From: Bradyrhizobium sp. 195
GTDB taxonomy: Bacteria; Pseudomonadota; Alphaproteobacteria; Rhizobiales; Xanthobacteraceae
Length of the DNA stretch: 64,000 bases
Direction of reading: 5' to 3'
Assembly: GCF_023101665.1 (NCBI RefSeq)
Contig: NZ_CP082161.1
Coordinates: 2,852,001 to 2,916,000, forward strand
The notes under the pieces were generated by a model. That model made no database searches. It was not told the DNA's origin and saw only the letters and a list, made by a program, of their open reading frames with translations. The position numbers and the translations under genes were made by a program. Shown one piece after another: positions 8,066-16,996 of the stretch; within the stretch, counting starts at the first letter, position 1; each line of letters starts with the position of its first letter.

Positions 8066-8797
8066 ATGCAAAATGTTTCGATCCCGGCGGCGCTGATTGC
8101 CGGCCTCGTCAGCTTCCTCTCGCCTTGCGTCCTGCCGCTGGTTCCGCCGTATCTGATCTATCTCACGGGCGCCACGATCGAGCATGTCGAGAGCGACGAG
8201 CCGGGCTCGACCTCCAAGCGCGCGATCATGATGTCGGCGCTCCTGTTCGTGCTTGGCTTCTCCACGGTGTTCGTCGCGCTCGGCGCCAGCGCCTCGCTGA
8301 TCGGCGGCCTGATCCGTGCCTGGTCGGCCGAACTGTCGATCCTCGCCGGCCTCGTCATCATCGTCATGGGCCTGCACTTCCTCGGCTTGACGCGCATCGG
8401 CCTGTTGATGCGCGAGGGCCGGCTGCCGATCCCCAAGCCTGTTGGCCTCTGGGGGGCCTATATCATGGGCCTCGCCTTCGCCTTCGGCTGGACGCCCTGC
8501 ATCGGCCCGATCCTCGCCGCGATCCTCTCGATCGCCGCGGCTGAAGCCACGGTGACGAAGGGCGCCGGCCTGCTCGCGGTCTATTCCGCCGGCCTCGGCA
8601 TTCCCTTCTTGATTGCCGCGCTGATGATCGAACAGTTCTCCGCGCTGTTCGCGCGCATGAAGGGCCACCTCGTCACGGTCGAGCGCGCTATGGGCGTGCT
8701 GATGGTGATCACCGGCATCGGCTTTCTCACCGGTGGGGTCTCGAATGTGAGCATCTGGCTGCTCGAGACGTTTCCGGCGCTGCAGACGATCGGGTAG
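8066..8797 (+). CDS. ccdA: Cytochrome c biogenesis protein CcdA-like thiol transporter
   Basis: A 243-residue polytopic membrane protein of the CcdA/DsbD-beta family, which carries reducing equivalents across the cytoplasmic membrane for haem attachment to c-type cytochromes and other periplasmic thiol reduction. The two redox cysteines are in their signature contexts: Cys21 in SPCVLPLVPPYL and Cys145 in TPCIGPILA. About six membrane helices are visible. Length is typical of the short CcdA form without thioredoxin domains. No cytochrome c maturation genes are adjacent. It is convergent with the sensor kinase. Confidence 0.9.
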   Translation: MQNVSIPAALIAGLVSFLSPCVLPLVPPYLIYLTGATIEHVESDEPGSTSKRAIMMSALLFVLGFSTVFVALGASASLIGGLIRAWSAELSILAGLVIIVMGLHFLGLTRIGLLMREGRLPIPKPVGLWGAYIMGLAFAFGWTPCIGPILAAILSIAAAEATVTKGAGLLAVYSAGLGIPFLIAALMIEQFSALFARMKGHLVTVERAMGVLMVITGIGFLTGGVSNVSIWLLETFPALQTIG

Positions 8798-8809
8798 GGC
8801 GTTCCCCGT

Positions 8810-10318
8810 TCACCGCGCCTCGTCAAGCGTGCAGATCACCGTGCAGACGACGCCGCGCGGCAGGAAGTCGACGGTTGCCTCGCCGCCGAGCTGATCGCGC
8901 GCGCTGCGCTCGATCAGGCGCGAGCCGAAGCCGCGCTGCACCGGCGCCGTGACCGGCGGTCCACCGATCTCGGTCCAGATCAGCCGCAGCCGCGGCTTCG
9001 GCGCTTCGGCGATGACCTCCCAGTCCAGTGTCACCCGGCCGGTCTCGTTGGATAGCGCGCCGTATTTCGCGGCGTTGGTGGCGATCTCGTGAACGATCAT
9101 CGACAGCACCACGGCGAGCCGCGGCGACAGCGGCACCGCGGGACCGGCCATGCGGATGCGGTCGGGACCATTGAGAAGGAAAGGCTGAAGGGCGCGGGCG
9201 ATCACGTCCCGGAGTTCGGAGCCCGCCCATTTCTCCTGGCTCAGAAGGTTATGCGCTTCGGCCAGTGCACCGAGCCGGCCCTCGAACTTGGTCCGCTCGT
9301 CCCGGCTGGCGCTGCGGAAGGTCTGCACCGCGATCGCCTGCATCAAAGCCAGCGTGTTCTTGACGCGATGGTTGAGCTCCTCGATCAGGAGATTGTGTAG
9401 CATCTCGCCGCGCGCGATCGTGGTCGCCATCCTGACCGCGAAGGTCAGGCCGGTCAGCAGCAGGATGCCGCCGATCAGGCTGGTGATCGCGATGTTGCGC
9501 CAGAGCGGTGCGATCAGCGAGCCTTCGTCGACGCCGGCGGCGATCGTCCAGCCCGTCAGTTGCGATCGTGTGTAGGCAGCAGCCAAGGCGACGCCGTCGA
9601 GCGACACCGTTGGGAGCGCTGCCTCGCTACGGCCGAACATCTCGGCATAGAGCGAGGGCGAAGCACGCTTTCCGAACGATTCATTGGGGTTCGGCGCGCG
9701 CGCAAATATGATTCCCTTGGTGTCGAGCAGAGACACGGTCCAGAGCTGGTCGGGCCGCTGCTTCTCCACCAGTTCTTGAAAGATGCTGATCGGTGGACTG
9801 AAGCAGAGGTCGTAGATCACCTCGCCGTTGCGGAACACCGGAACCTCGACGGTGAGCACCTGCCGCCCATTGATCGCGCCTGTGAACAGGTCGGAATATT
9901 GCGGCGACCTGGTCGCGAACACCCTTTCGATGATCTCCAGATGGCCGCGTGGCGGCAGGCTTGCGGTGTCTTCCGTTGCGGAGGAGAACAACAGCCGGCC
10001 TTTCCGGTCGGAGATCAGCACCAGGCCGCCCTTGCCATATTGCTCGACGAAGCCGAGCGCGATGCGGCGAAAGTTTTGGAAGTCGTCGTTGCGCAGTGAA
10101 TTCGTCAACGCCAGGACCTGCAGGCCGCCGGTCATCCGCTGCACCTCGGAATCGAGCACGAGGCGCATGCTGCGCACGTTCTCCAGCACGCGGCGGGTCG
10201 CGTCGCTTCGGTCCTGCTTGTAATTGTAGAAGACAATGCCAACCGCAAAGACGATCAGCGGCAACATCGTTCCCGTGACGAGAAGAGCGAGCCGGACCGG
10301 CAGGGTGAGCTTTGACAA
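8810..10318 (-). CDS. Membrane sensor histidine kinase, HWE family
   Basis: A 502-residue sensor kinase. A transmembrane helix at about 10-31 is followed by a long extracytoplasmic sensor of dCache type (about 35-270), a second helix at about 277-297 and the kinase core. The phosphoacceptor is His317 in EELNHRVKNTLALMQAI; the N-box is HEIATNAAKYGALS; the WTEIGGPPV and GFGSRLIERS segments are typical of HWE/HisKA_2 kinases. The likely start is TTG 10318 (SKLTLPVRLALL), with only a weak ribosome-binding site. No response regulator is adjacent, so it is an orphan here; HWE kinases often feed the PhyR-EcfG stress pathway. Confidence 0.87.
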   Translation of the reverse strand: MSKLTLPVRLALLVTGTMLPLIVFAVGIVFYNYKQDRSDATRRVLENVRSMRLVLDSEVQRMTGGLQVLALTNSLRNDDFQNFRRIALGFVEQYGKGGLVLISDRKGRLLFSSATEDTASLPPRGHLEIIERVFATRSPQYSDLFTGAINGRQVLTVEVPVFRNGEVIYDLCFSPPISIFQELVEKQRPDQLWTVSLLDTKGIIFARAPNPNESFGKRASPSLYAEMFGRSEAALPTVSLDGVALAAAYTRSQLTGWTIAAGVDEGSLIAPLWRNIAITSLIGGILLLTGLTFAVRMATTIARGEMLHNLLIEELNHRVKNTLALMQAIAVQTFRSASRDERTKFEGRLGALAEAHNLLSQEKWAGSELRDVIARALQPFLLNGPDRIRMAGPAVPLSPRLAVVLSMIVHEIATNAAKYGALSNETGRVTLDWEVIAEAPKPRLRLIWTEIGGPPVTAPVQRGFGSRLIERSARDQLGGEATVDFLPRGVVCTVICTLDEAR

Positions 10319-10652
10319 ACGCAGGCGTCCCGGTTCCGGCGCAGCGTCGCCGGATTATGATTTTGGGAAGACCATACGGGCGGGACCTGCGCGACGCCAC
10401 GGTTTTCGCATTCTGCAAGCCGCCGAGAGCTGCGATTTTGCAGCGCAGTTCGGGATGCCCGCGCATCAGCTCAGGCTCATTGCGGTCAGAAGTAGACACA
10501 TGCTGTAGACAGCCACCAGGCTGAGCTGCAAACCCGGGCCTCTCGATGCGATGTCATGCCGCCGGCGAGGGCGACCAGCTTTGAACTGGCCACCCACACC
10601 TCGATCAATCGATTTCCTCAACCAGCATACGTGCACAGCGTTCCCTGGCATA
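10319..10652. other. Intergenic region before the EcfG promoter
   Basis: About 330 bp between the start of the sensor kinase and the promoter at 10653. The reading frames here have no recognisable protein features and I see no clear palindrome. It presumably contains the kinase promoter. Confidence 0.5.
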
Positions 10653-10679
10653 GGAACAAACTGCCATTTTTTCCCGTTT
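10653..10679 (+). promoter_or_regulatory. EcfG-type (general stress) promoter
   Basis: GGAAC at 10653-10657 and CGTTT at 10675-10679 are separated by 17 bp. This matches the alphaproteobacterial EcfG consensus GGAAC-N16/17-CGTT. Expected transcription start is near 10687, giving a leader of about 40 bases to the ATG at 10726. Confidence 0.72.
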
Positions 10680-10725
10680 GTTAGATCGGACCGGGCCGGA
10701 AGCCCGGCGATTGGAGGAGGAGAAA

Positions 10726-10959
10726 ATGAAGCTGAGAATAGCGACCGCAGCGCTGATGCTTGCTGCATTGTCCCTGCCGGCGTTCGCGGCCGACGAGTTC
10801 TATGTCGTCCAGGACGTCAAGACCAAGAAGTGCACCATCGTCGACAAGAAGCCGACGGACACGTCCATGACCGTGGTGAGCCCGTCGGGCATGATCTACA
10901 AGTCGCGGACCGAAGCCGAAAGCGGCATGAAGACCGTCAAGGTCTGCACGTCAAATTGA
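10726..10959 (+). CDS. Small exported protein, probably general-stress induced
   Basis: A 77-residue protein with a clear Sec signal peptide (MKLRIATAALMLAALSLPAF, cleavage after AFAA). The mature part, about 57 residues, reads DEFYVVQDVKTKKCTIVDKK and ends VKVCTSN; its two cysteines could form a disulfide. The start at 10726 is chosen because GGAGGAGGAG precedes it directly; an earlier in-frame ATG would spoil the signal peptide. An EcfG-type promoter lies about 45 bp upstream, so induction in the PhyR-EcfG general stress response is likely. Similar small proteins occur widely in Bradyrhizobium; the function is unknown to me. Confidence 0.82.
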   Translation: MKLRIATAALMLAALSLPAFAADEFYVVQDVKTKKCTIVDKKPTDTSMTVVSPSGMIYKSRTEAESGMKTVKVCTSN

Positions 10960-10971
10960 GGAGGATGACAA

Positions 10972-11052
10972 ATGCCAGTCCTTATTTTGTGGGCCGTGCC
11001 GGCCGTTCTTGTGATCGGCGGCGGCATTTATCTGATTGGCCATATGCACTAG
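10972..11052 (+). CDS. 26-residue single-pass membrane protein
   Basis: A very short gene encoding MPVLILWAVPAVLVIGGGIY followed by LIGHMH. Nearly the whole protein is one hydrophobic helix ending in a His-Met-His tail. It has an almost perfect Shine-Dalgarno sequence (GAGGAGG, seven bases before the ATG) that overlaps the stop region of the exported-protein gene 12 bp upstream, so the two are probably one transcript. A strong hairpin follows at 11073. The ribosome-binding site, the clean membrane profile and the operon position make it credible despite its size. Function unknown. Confidence 0.62.
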   Translation: MPVLILWAVPAVLVIGGGIYLIGHMH

Positions 11053-11072
11053 GCCTGCATCAGCAGGCGAAC

Positions 11073-11099
11073 GGGCCTGTGCGCGCAGCGCACAGGCCC
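11073..11099 (+). terminator. Strong hairpin after the stress mini-operon
   Basis: A perfect 12-bp stem, GGGCCTGTGCGC with GCGCACAGGCCC, around a three-base loop, 20 bp after the 26-residue gene. There is no T-run after it, so it is either an imperfect terminator or a 3'-end stabilising structure. Confidence 0.5.
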
Positions 11100-11341
11100 G
11101 GTAAGTCTTCGGACCTCGCAAGTCTTCGGATCTTTGAAAGCGTGGACCCCGCGCCAGCCCGAGCGCGAGTTGCAGTGCAACAGGTCGTGCAGGGGGAGCC
11201 CTGCGACGAAGGAGTCCCCCCAGCGCAGTCGAAATGACTTCCGTCCCGCCGAGGTTTTTCATACGCTTCCTCTCGCAAGCCGCATACCGGCTGCGCTCAC
11301 GCCCCGGCGACAGGGGCGGAGCATCAAAGGGAGGGGAGACG

Positions 11342-12340
11342 ATGAAGCGAAGGTCATTTCTCGCTGGTATCGGTGCGACCACTGCGGCGGCTACGATCGG
11401 CATGCCGTCGATCCTCAGGGCGCAGGCGCCGATCACCCTGAACGGCGCAGTCCAGTTCAACGACGACCACGCCTTCAACCGGGCGCTGCTCCGGTTCGAG
11501 GAGCTGGTGAAGAAGTACTACGGCAAGCCCGTCAACTTCACCCTGCACAGGAACTCCTCGCTCGGTCTCGAGAAGCAATATTTCGAGTACATGTCACAGG
11601 GCAAGGCCGTCGACTACGGCATCGTCTCGCCGGCCCACATGTCGACCTTCGCCAAGGCGGCCCCGTTCATCGATGCGCCCTTCGTGTTCAAGGGCATCGA
11701 ACACATGAACAAGGTCGTCGAAGCCAATATCCTGGCGCCGATCGCCGACGAAGTCGCGGCGAAAGCCGAGGTGGTCCTGATCGGTTATTCCGGCGGCGGC
11801 ATCCGCAACATCTTCGCCAACAAGCCGCTCAAGAATCTTGCCGATCTCAAGGGGCTCAAGGTCCGCGTGCAGGGCGCGCCGATCTGGTCGAAGACCTTTG
11901 CGGCCGTCGGCATGAGCCCGACCGTGATCGCCTATAACGAAATCTACAATGCGATCCAGAACGGCGTGATATCGGCCGGCGAAAACGAGGCGGCGGGCGT
12001 CGAGGCGATGAAGTTCTACGAAGTGGCTCCGCACCTCAACCTGACCCAGCACGCCGTGTCGATCCGGCCGATCTGCTTCTCGGTGAAGACGCTGAAGACC
12101 TTGCCGAAGGATTTACAGGACGCGATCATGAAGGCCGGCAAGGAGGCCGGCGACTACGGCCGTCAGCTCGAATCCAGCGAAGAGGTCGTCAAGCTCGACA
12201 CGCTCGAGAAGGCCGGCAAGCTCAAGCGCGTCCCCTTCGAGGAGCGGGACGCCATGAAGAAGCTCGCCGATCCCGTGATGGCCACCTACGCCAAGGAAAT
12301 CGGTGCGGAGGGCATTTTCGAGAAGATCAACGTCGTCTGA
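11342..12340 (+). CDS. dctP: TRAP transporter substrate-binding protein (DctP family), Tat-exported
   Basis: A 332-residue periplasmic receptor for a TRAP transporter. The N-terminus MKRRSFLAGIGATTAAATIG carries a twin-arginine motif followed by a hydrophobic stretch, and the mature protein starts after ILRAQA. DctP-fold segments such as LADLKGLKVRVQGAPIWSKTFAAVG and the YNEIYNAIQNGVISAGENE ligand-site region are clear. The start at 11342 follows GGGAGGGGAGAC. It heads a dctPQM operon. Substrate is probably an organic or sugar acid, not deducible further. Confidence 0.9.
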   Translation: MKRRSFLAGIGATTAAATIGMPSILRAQAPITLNGAVQFNDDHAFNRALLRFEELVKKYYGKPVNFTLHRNSSLGLEKQYFEYMSQGKAVDYGIVSPAHMSTFAKAAPFIDAPFVFKGIEHMNKVVEANILAPIADEVAAKAEVVLIGYSGGGIRNIFANKPLKNLADLKGLKVRVQGAPIWSKTFAAVGMSPTVIAYNEIYNAIQNGVISAGENEAAGVEAMKFYEVAPHLNLTQHAVSIRPICFSVKTLKTLPKDLQDAIMKAGKEAGDYGRQLESSEEVVKLDTLEKAGKLKRVPFEERDAMKKLADPVMATYAKEIGAEGIFEKINVV

Positions 12341-12422
12341 GGTCGCTCTGTCCGCCGACGCATTTTCGGGCAGGCCCCGCTTCCTGCCCGGACATGGCGG
12401 ATGACTGCCGCACGGAGTCCCA

Positions 12423-12938
12423 ATGTCTGAAATGCCCGTCCCGTCCACACCGTCGCTGTGGCGTCGCGTCACGGCGGCCTATGCGAAATTCCTGGAATTC
12501 CTGCTGGCCACATGCGTCGGCATTCTCGTCCTTCCCGTCACGCTGCAGATCATCTCACGCTACACGCCCCTCATTCCGTCCTACATCTGGACGGAGGAAA
12601 TGGCGCGCTTCCTGTTCGTCTGGACGATCATGATCGGAGCCATGGTCGGCGTGCGCGAAGCGCAGCATTTCGAGGTCGATGTGTGGCCGGACCTGGCGCG
12701 GCGGCCGGAGGCTGCCGTGCGGATCCTGGCGCGCCTTGGCGTGCTGGCACTGGCGCTGGTGTTCGTGATGGCCGGCCTGGAGTTCACCCGCTTCGCCTGG
12801 AACAGGACCTCTGAACTGGCCGATCTGCCGCTTTGGCTGATTCACGTCGCTTGGCCCGTGACCGGCGTGACGTGGATCGTCTTTGCGGGTGAACAGATCA
12901 TCGATGAGATGCGCATTCTGGTTGGGGCAGAGCGATGA
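12423..12938 (+). CDS. dctQ: TRAP transporter small permease (DctQ family)
   Basis: A 171-residue membrane protein with four predicted helices, the standard DctQ size. ITLQIISRYTP-like and YIWTEEMARFLFVWTIMIGAMVGVREAQHFEVDVW segments are the family signature (here VTLQIISRYTPL). It bridges the receptor gene, 82 bp upstream, and the large permease, which it overlaps by 4 bp (ATGA). It forms the membrane complex with DctM that imports the ligand delivered by the receptor using a Na+ or H+ gradient. Confidence 0.9.
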   Translation: MSEMPVPSTPSLWRRVTAAYAKFLEFLLATCVGILVLPVTLQIISRYTPLIPSYIWTEEMARFLFVWTIMIGAMVGVREAQHFEVDVWPDLARRPEAAVRILARLGVLALALVFVMAGLEFTRFAWNRTSELADLPLWLIHVAWPVTGVTWIVFAGEQIIDEMRILVGAER

Positions 12939-14254
12939 ACGGCAATGTACTTTCTGCCGGACAGGCCGCGATGGTGCTGTTCGGGGTCTTCATCGGCCTG
13001 CTCATCGTGCGGGTGCCGGTTGCTTTCGCACTCGGCCTTGCCTGCGTGCCGATCCTGCTGATCGAGCCTCATCTCTCGATGATGATGCTCGCGCAGGAAA
13101 CATTCAACGCCTACAATTCATTCATCCTGCTCGCGGTGCCGTTCTTCCTGCTGACGGCCAACCTGATGAGCATTGGCGGCATCACCGATCGCCTGGTGGC
13201 GCTGTCGCGCTCGATGGTCGGGCACTGGCCGGGATCGTTGGCGCAGATCAATGTCGTGTTGTCGGTGTTCTTTGCCGGTATCTCGGGCTCTTCCACCGCT
13301 GATGCGGCGAGCCAGTCCAAGATCTTCATCGATGCGCAGACCAAGGAGGGTTACGATCTCTCGTTCTCGATCGCCATCACGGCGGTGTCGGCGGTTCTGG
13401 CGGTAATCATCCCGCCGTCGATCCTCATGATCGTGTGGGGCGGGCTGATCTCGACCTCGATTGCGGCGATGTATCTGGCCGGCATCGTGCCGGGCCTGCT
13501 GATCGCAGGTGCGCAGATGGCGACGGTGCACGTCTATGCAGTGCGCCGCGGCTACCCGACCTATCCGAAGACAAGCTGGGTCGAGATGCGATGCGCCATT
13601 TGGAAGTCAATTCCGGCGCTGATGACACCCTTCATCATCGTTGGGGGCATTCTGCTCGGCTGGTTCACCGCAACCGAGTCCGCCTGCGTCGCGGTGTTGT
13701 ATTCCGTCGGGCTGTCGGCGTTCTTCTATCGCGAGACAGGCATACGGGAATTGTACAAGTCCTTGCTCGACACCGGGCGGCTTGCCGGCGTGGCGCTGTT
13801 CTGCGTCGGCACTGCAAGTGCGTTCGGCTGGCTGCTTGCCTACTACAAGATTCCGCAAGAGCTGCTGGCCAACGTCTCGACATGGGGCATGGGCTCCGTC
13901 ACAGCCGGATTCTTCATCGCCTTCTGCTTTCTGGTGGTGGGCTGCTTTCTCGACGCCATCCCGGCGATCGTCATCGTCGGCACGGTGCTGGAGCCGCTGG
14001 CCAGGTCCGTCGATCTCCATCCGGTCCAGTTCGCGATCATTTCCATCGTATCGCTGGCGTTCGGGCTGGTGACGCCGCCGTACGGATTGTGTCTGATGAT
14101 CGCCTGTTCGATTGCCGGCGTGCGGCTGCGCTATGCTCTGAAGGACACGGTGATCATGCTGATCCCGATGCTGCTCGTGCTCGCGGCCGTCATCGTCTGG
14201 CCGAGCGTGTCGCTGTTCTTGCCGCGTCTGATCGTGCCGGAAATGCTCAAATGA
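12935..14254 (+). CDS. dctM: TRAP transporter large permease (DctM family)
   Basis: A 439-residue membrane protein with about 12 helices, the transport subunit of the TRAP system. Family motifs include FAGISGSSTADAASQSKI, AVIIPPSILMIVWGGL, GWFTATESACVAVLYS and FGLVTPPYGLCLMIA. ATG 12935 overlaps the dctQ stop by 4 bp, indicating translational coupling. A perfect hairpin at 14269-14295 ends the operon. Confidence 0.92.
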   Translation: MNGNVLSAGQAAMVLFGVFIGLLIVRVPVAFALGLACVPILLIEPHLSMMMLAQETFNAYNSFILLAVPFFLLTANLMSIGGITDRLVALSRSMVGHWPGSLAQINVVLSVFFAGISGSSTADAASQSKIFIDAQTKEGYDLSFSIAITAVSAVLAVIIPPSILMIVWGGLISTSIAAMYLAGIVPGLLIAGAQMATVHVYAVRRGYPTYPKTSWVEMRCAIWKSIPALMTPFIIVGGILLGWFTATESACVAVLYSVGLSAFFYRETGIRELYKSLLDTGRLAGVALFCVGTASAFGWLLAYYKIPQELLANVSTWGMGSVTAGFFIAFCFLVVGCFLDAIPAIVIVGTVLEPLARSVDLHPVQFAIISIVSLAFGLVTPPYGLCLMIACSIAGVRLRYALKDTVIMLIPMLLVLAAVIVWPSVSLFLPRLIVPEMLK

Positions 14255-14268
14255 GCGTCTGATGGCGC

Positions 14269-14295
14269 GATCCCGCGGCCGTGGGCCGCGGGATC
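14269..14295 (+). terminator. Hairpin after dctPQM
   Basis: A perfect 12-bp stem GATCCCGCGGCC/GGCCGCGGGATC with loop GTG, 15 bp after the dctM stop and just before the convergent hydrolase gene. Only a weak T-rich tail follows (GGTTCGTTTGGTT). Confidence 0.62.
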
Positions 14296-14306
14296 GGTTC
14301 GTTTGG

Positions 14307-15581
14307 TTACAGGTTGCTTTCGGTGATCGCGGCGTAGACCATGCTGCGCAGCTCGCGGCGGAGCGGGTAGGCGCTCGACGGCAGCACCTGCGTCATGAAG
14401 ATCGCGATCAGCTCTTCGGCCGGATCAATCCAGAACGAGGTCGTGGCCGCGCCGCCCCAATTGTATTCGCCGGGGCTGCCCGCGATCAGCGTCTCGGCCG
14501 GGCGCATCGTCACGGCAAAGCCGAGGCCGAAGCCGATGCCGTTGTAGGTTGCTTCCGAGAACAGCGAACGTGACACCTCGGGCAGGGCGCGTCCGCCCGG
14601 AATGTGATTGCTGGTCATCAGGGCCAGCGTCTTCGGCCCGATCAGCCTGATACCGCCAAGCTCGCCGCCGTTGAGCAGCGCGCGGCAGAAGGTGAGATAA
14701 TCCGCGACCGTCGAGCAGAGGCCGCCGCCGCCGGAAATGAAAGAGGGAGGCGCCAGGAAGGAGCTCGTTGTCGGATCGTCCTGGAGCGTCAGGCCCTCGC
14801 GACGCTGGCCGGCATGGAAGGTCATGCCGCCACCGGGATCGGCGGAATAGCAGGCCGCGAACCGATGCGCTTTCGAGGCCGGCACGTGGAAGTCGGTGTC
14901 GGTCATCCCGAGCGGATCGAGAATGCGTGACTTAAGGAACTGCTCGAAGGGCATGCCGGAGATCTTGCCGACGAGATAGCCGAGCACGTCGGTTGCGACC
15001 GAGTAGTTCCAGGCCTCGCCCGGCGAGAATTCCAGCGGGATCTTGGCAAGAGCTTCGATCATGGTTTGAAGCGTGCCTGATTTCTCGACCTCGCCGATCT
15101 TCTCGGCCCGATAGGCGGCGTCGACATTGGAGCGCTGCTGGAAGCCGTAGGTGAGGCCTGAAGTATGGCGCAGGAGATCGACGATCAGCATGGGCCGCGA
15201 CGGCGGCCGGGTCAGGAAGCCGGGATAGGTGCCGGCGACGAATACGCCGAGATCCTTCCATTCCGGAATGTATTTGGCGACGGGCTCGTCGATGGCGACG
15301 AGGCCCTGCTCGACCAGCATCATGAAGGCGACGCTGGTGAGCGGCTTGGTCATGGAATAGATGCGGTAAATCGTGTCGTCCTTGACCGGCAGCTTGCGCT
15401 CGACATCGGCAAGGCCCTGAACCGAGCTGTGCGCGACCTTGCCGCGCCGGTAGACCAGAAGATGCGTGCCCGGGAAGCGGCCGGCATCGATGTAGCGGCT
15501 CTTCAGATGCGCATCGATGCGGTCGAGTGCGGCCTTGGACATGCCGACGGATTCGGGCGAGGCGGGGGTAGGGGCAAGCAT
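14307..15581 (-). CDS. Serine hydrolase, class C beta-lactamase/esterase family
   Basis: A 424-residue protein of the beta-lactamase-related serine hydrolase family (EstB-like esterases and class C relatives). The catalytic SxxK motif is SMTK in YRIYSMTKPLTSVAF and the Tyr motif is YSV in WNYSVATDVLGYLVGK. No signal peptide is visible, so it is probably cytoplasmic and more likely an esterase than a resistance enzyme. It is convergent with dctM and divergent from the dioxygenase. The natural substrate is unknown. Confidence 0.87.
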   Translation of the reverse strand: MLAPTPASPESVGMSKAALDRIDAHLKSRYIDAGRFPGTHLLVYRRGKVAHSSVQGLADVERKLPVKDDTIYRIYSMTKPLTSVAFMMLVEQGLVAIDEPVAKYIPEWKDLGVFVAGTYPGFLTRPPSRPMLIVDLLRHTSGLTYGFQQRSNVDAAYRAEKIGEVEKSGTLQTMIEALAKIPLEFSPGEAWNYSVATDVLGYLVGKISGMPFEQFLKSRILDPLGMTDTDFHVPASKAHRFAACYSADPGGGMTFHAGQRREGLTLQDDPTTSSFLAPPSFISGGGGLCSTVADYLTFCRALLNGGELGGIRLIGPKTLALMTSNHIPGGRALPEVSRSLFSEATYNGIGFGLGFAVTMRPAETLIAGSPGEYNWGGAATTSFWIDPAEELIAIFMTQVLPSSAYPLRRELRSMVYAAITESNL

Positions 15582-15741
15582 CAGTTCCTCCGGGCAGTTT
15601 TGTCGGTCCGTTGATAGCCAAATGACGGCCCCATTCCAAGCCGCTCGCGCTTAACGCAGGGGGGCCGGCTGGTGTAGGCTGCCCCTGGAACGCCGCCAAG
15701 GAGCCCCCGGGGCGAACGAGAAAAACACAGGGCAAGCCATC

Positions 15742-16659
15742 ATGACGCAGTTCAACGAGACTGATCTCACCGAAGCCGTCGTTAGGAGCTTCGACAGCAC
15801 GCCCAATCCGCGCGCGAAATTCCTGCTCCAGGAATTGGTGAAGTCGCTGCACGATTACGTGAGCAAGACCGGCCTTACCTTCGAGGAATGGGACTACGCC
15901 ATCGATTTCCTGACCCGCACCGGGCAGAAATGCACCGACACCCGCCAGGAGTTCATCCTCTTGTCCGACGTGCTCGGTGTCTCCATGCTGGTCGACGCGG
16001 TCAACCATCGCGACCGCGACGGCGCGACCCAGACCACCGTGCTCGGCCCATTCTATGTCGGCGAGCACAAGGTGACAGCGCATGGCACCGACATCTCGCC
16101 GAACAATCAAACCGGCGAGCGGATGTTCGTGCAGAGCCGGGTCACCGACCTCAAGGGCAAGCCGCTTGCCAATGTCCCCGTCGACGTCTGGCATGCCGAT
16201 GACGACGGCTTCTACGATTCCCAGAAGCCGAACTATGACGAGGTCGGCGCCTCGGCGCGGGCGCGCTTCATCACCGATGACGACGGCCGCTTTTTCTTCC
16301 GTACCATTTTGCCGTGCAGCTATCCGATCCCGACCGACGGCCCGGTCGGCGAGATGATCGTGCAGACCGGCCGCCATCCGATGCGCCCCGCGCATGTGCA
16401 CTTCCTGGTCAATGCGAAGGGCTATGAGCCGCTGATCACCCACGTCTTCATGGACGGTGACAAATACCTGGATTCCGACGTCGTGTTCGGGGTCAAGGAC
16501 GACCTCATTGCCAAGGTCGAGCCGCGCAACGATCCCGCGATGCCCGACGGCACCAAGACCAGCGGGCAGTGGCACCTGATGACCTACGAATTCCACCTCA
16601 AGCCCGGTGGCGGCATGGCGCCGAAACCGCTGGGGTTGAAGGCCGAGGAGCCGGCCTGA
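15742..16659 (+). CDS. Intradiol ring-cleavage dioxygenase (catechol/hydroxyquinol 1,2-dioxygenase type)
   Basis: A 305-residue non-haem iron(III) dioxygenase that opens catechol-type rings between the two hydroxyls. The N-terminal helical domain (about 1-105) is the catechol/hydroxyquinol dioxygenase type. Iron ligands can be placed at Tyr in DDGFYDSQ, Tyr in CSYPIPTDGP, and two His in RPAHVHFLV. Length and domain order fit hydroxyquinol or chlorocatechol 1,2-dioxygenases better than the short protocatechuate enzymes. No maleylacetate reductase or muconate cycloisomerase gene is adjacent, so the pathway is not defined locally. Confidence 0.88.
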   Translation: MTQFNETDLTEAVVRSFDSTPNPRAKFLLQELVKSLHDYVSKTGLTFEEWDYAIDFLTRTGQKCTDTRQEFILLSDVLGVSMLVDAVNHRDRDGATQTTVLGPFYVGEHKVTAHGTDISPNNQTGERMFVQSRVTDLKGKPLANVPVDVWHADDDGFYDSQKPNYDEVGASARARFITDDDGRFFFRTILPCSYPIPTDGPVGEMIVQTGRHPMRPAHVHFLVNAKGYEPLITHVFMDGDKYLDSDVVFGVKDDLIAKVEPRNDPAMPDGTKTSGQWHLMTYEFHLKPGGGMAPKPLGLKAEEPA

Positions 16660-16996
16660 CGGCCTTCACTAAACGCGATGAAATGAGGAGAATCGTCATC
16701 GCGCTTCAGGTTGTTGTTGAAGCATGATCTTTCCGGAAAATCGCTACGCACTTTTCCGGATCATGCTCTAGCCCAGGCCTACCTAAGTATGGTCGCTTGA
16801 TACCTGCGCGCGGTGGCGTCGACCCGGTGCTCGGTGCTACCGATACATCCAGAGTGAAAGCAGCGGAACCGGCCCTGCGAGCCGGCAGTTGCGGGACAAG
16901 GCCGGCGGCGTAACGCCCGCCGGCGCTTCTCCCGATCTAGCGGCGCTTCGCCGCTCAACTGATGCTTATTGCCACGGTTGGTGCAGAGAGTACGCC
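16660..16996. other. Non-coding stretch after the dioxygenase
   Basis: About 337 bp without a convincing gene. It contains the inverted repeat at 16721-16767. A GGAAC at 16865 is followed 17 bp later by AGTT and is too weak to call a stress promoter. Confidence 0.5.
16721..16767. repeat. AGCATGAT...ATCATGCT interspersed inverted repeat
   Basis: AGCATGATC, then TTTCCGGAAAA, a short centre CGCTACGC, and ACTTTTCCGGATCATGCT. The outer arms are perfectly complementary and the inner arms pair imperfectly. This element recurs in intergenic DNA of many Rhizobiales; only one copy is seen here. Confidence 0.75.

Noticed and set aside
16865..16890. Second EcfG-type promoter
   Set aside because: GGAAC is followed at 17 bp by AGTT, not CGTT, and no convincing gene follows.
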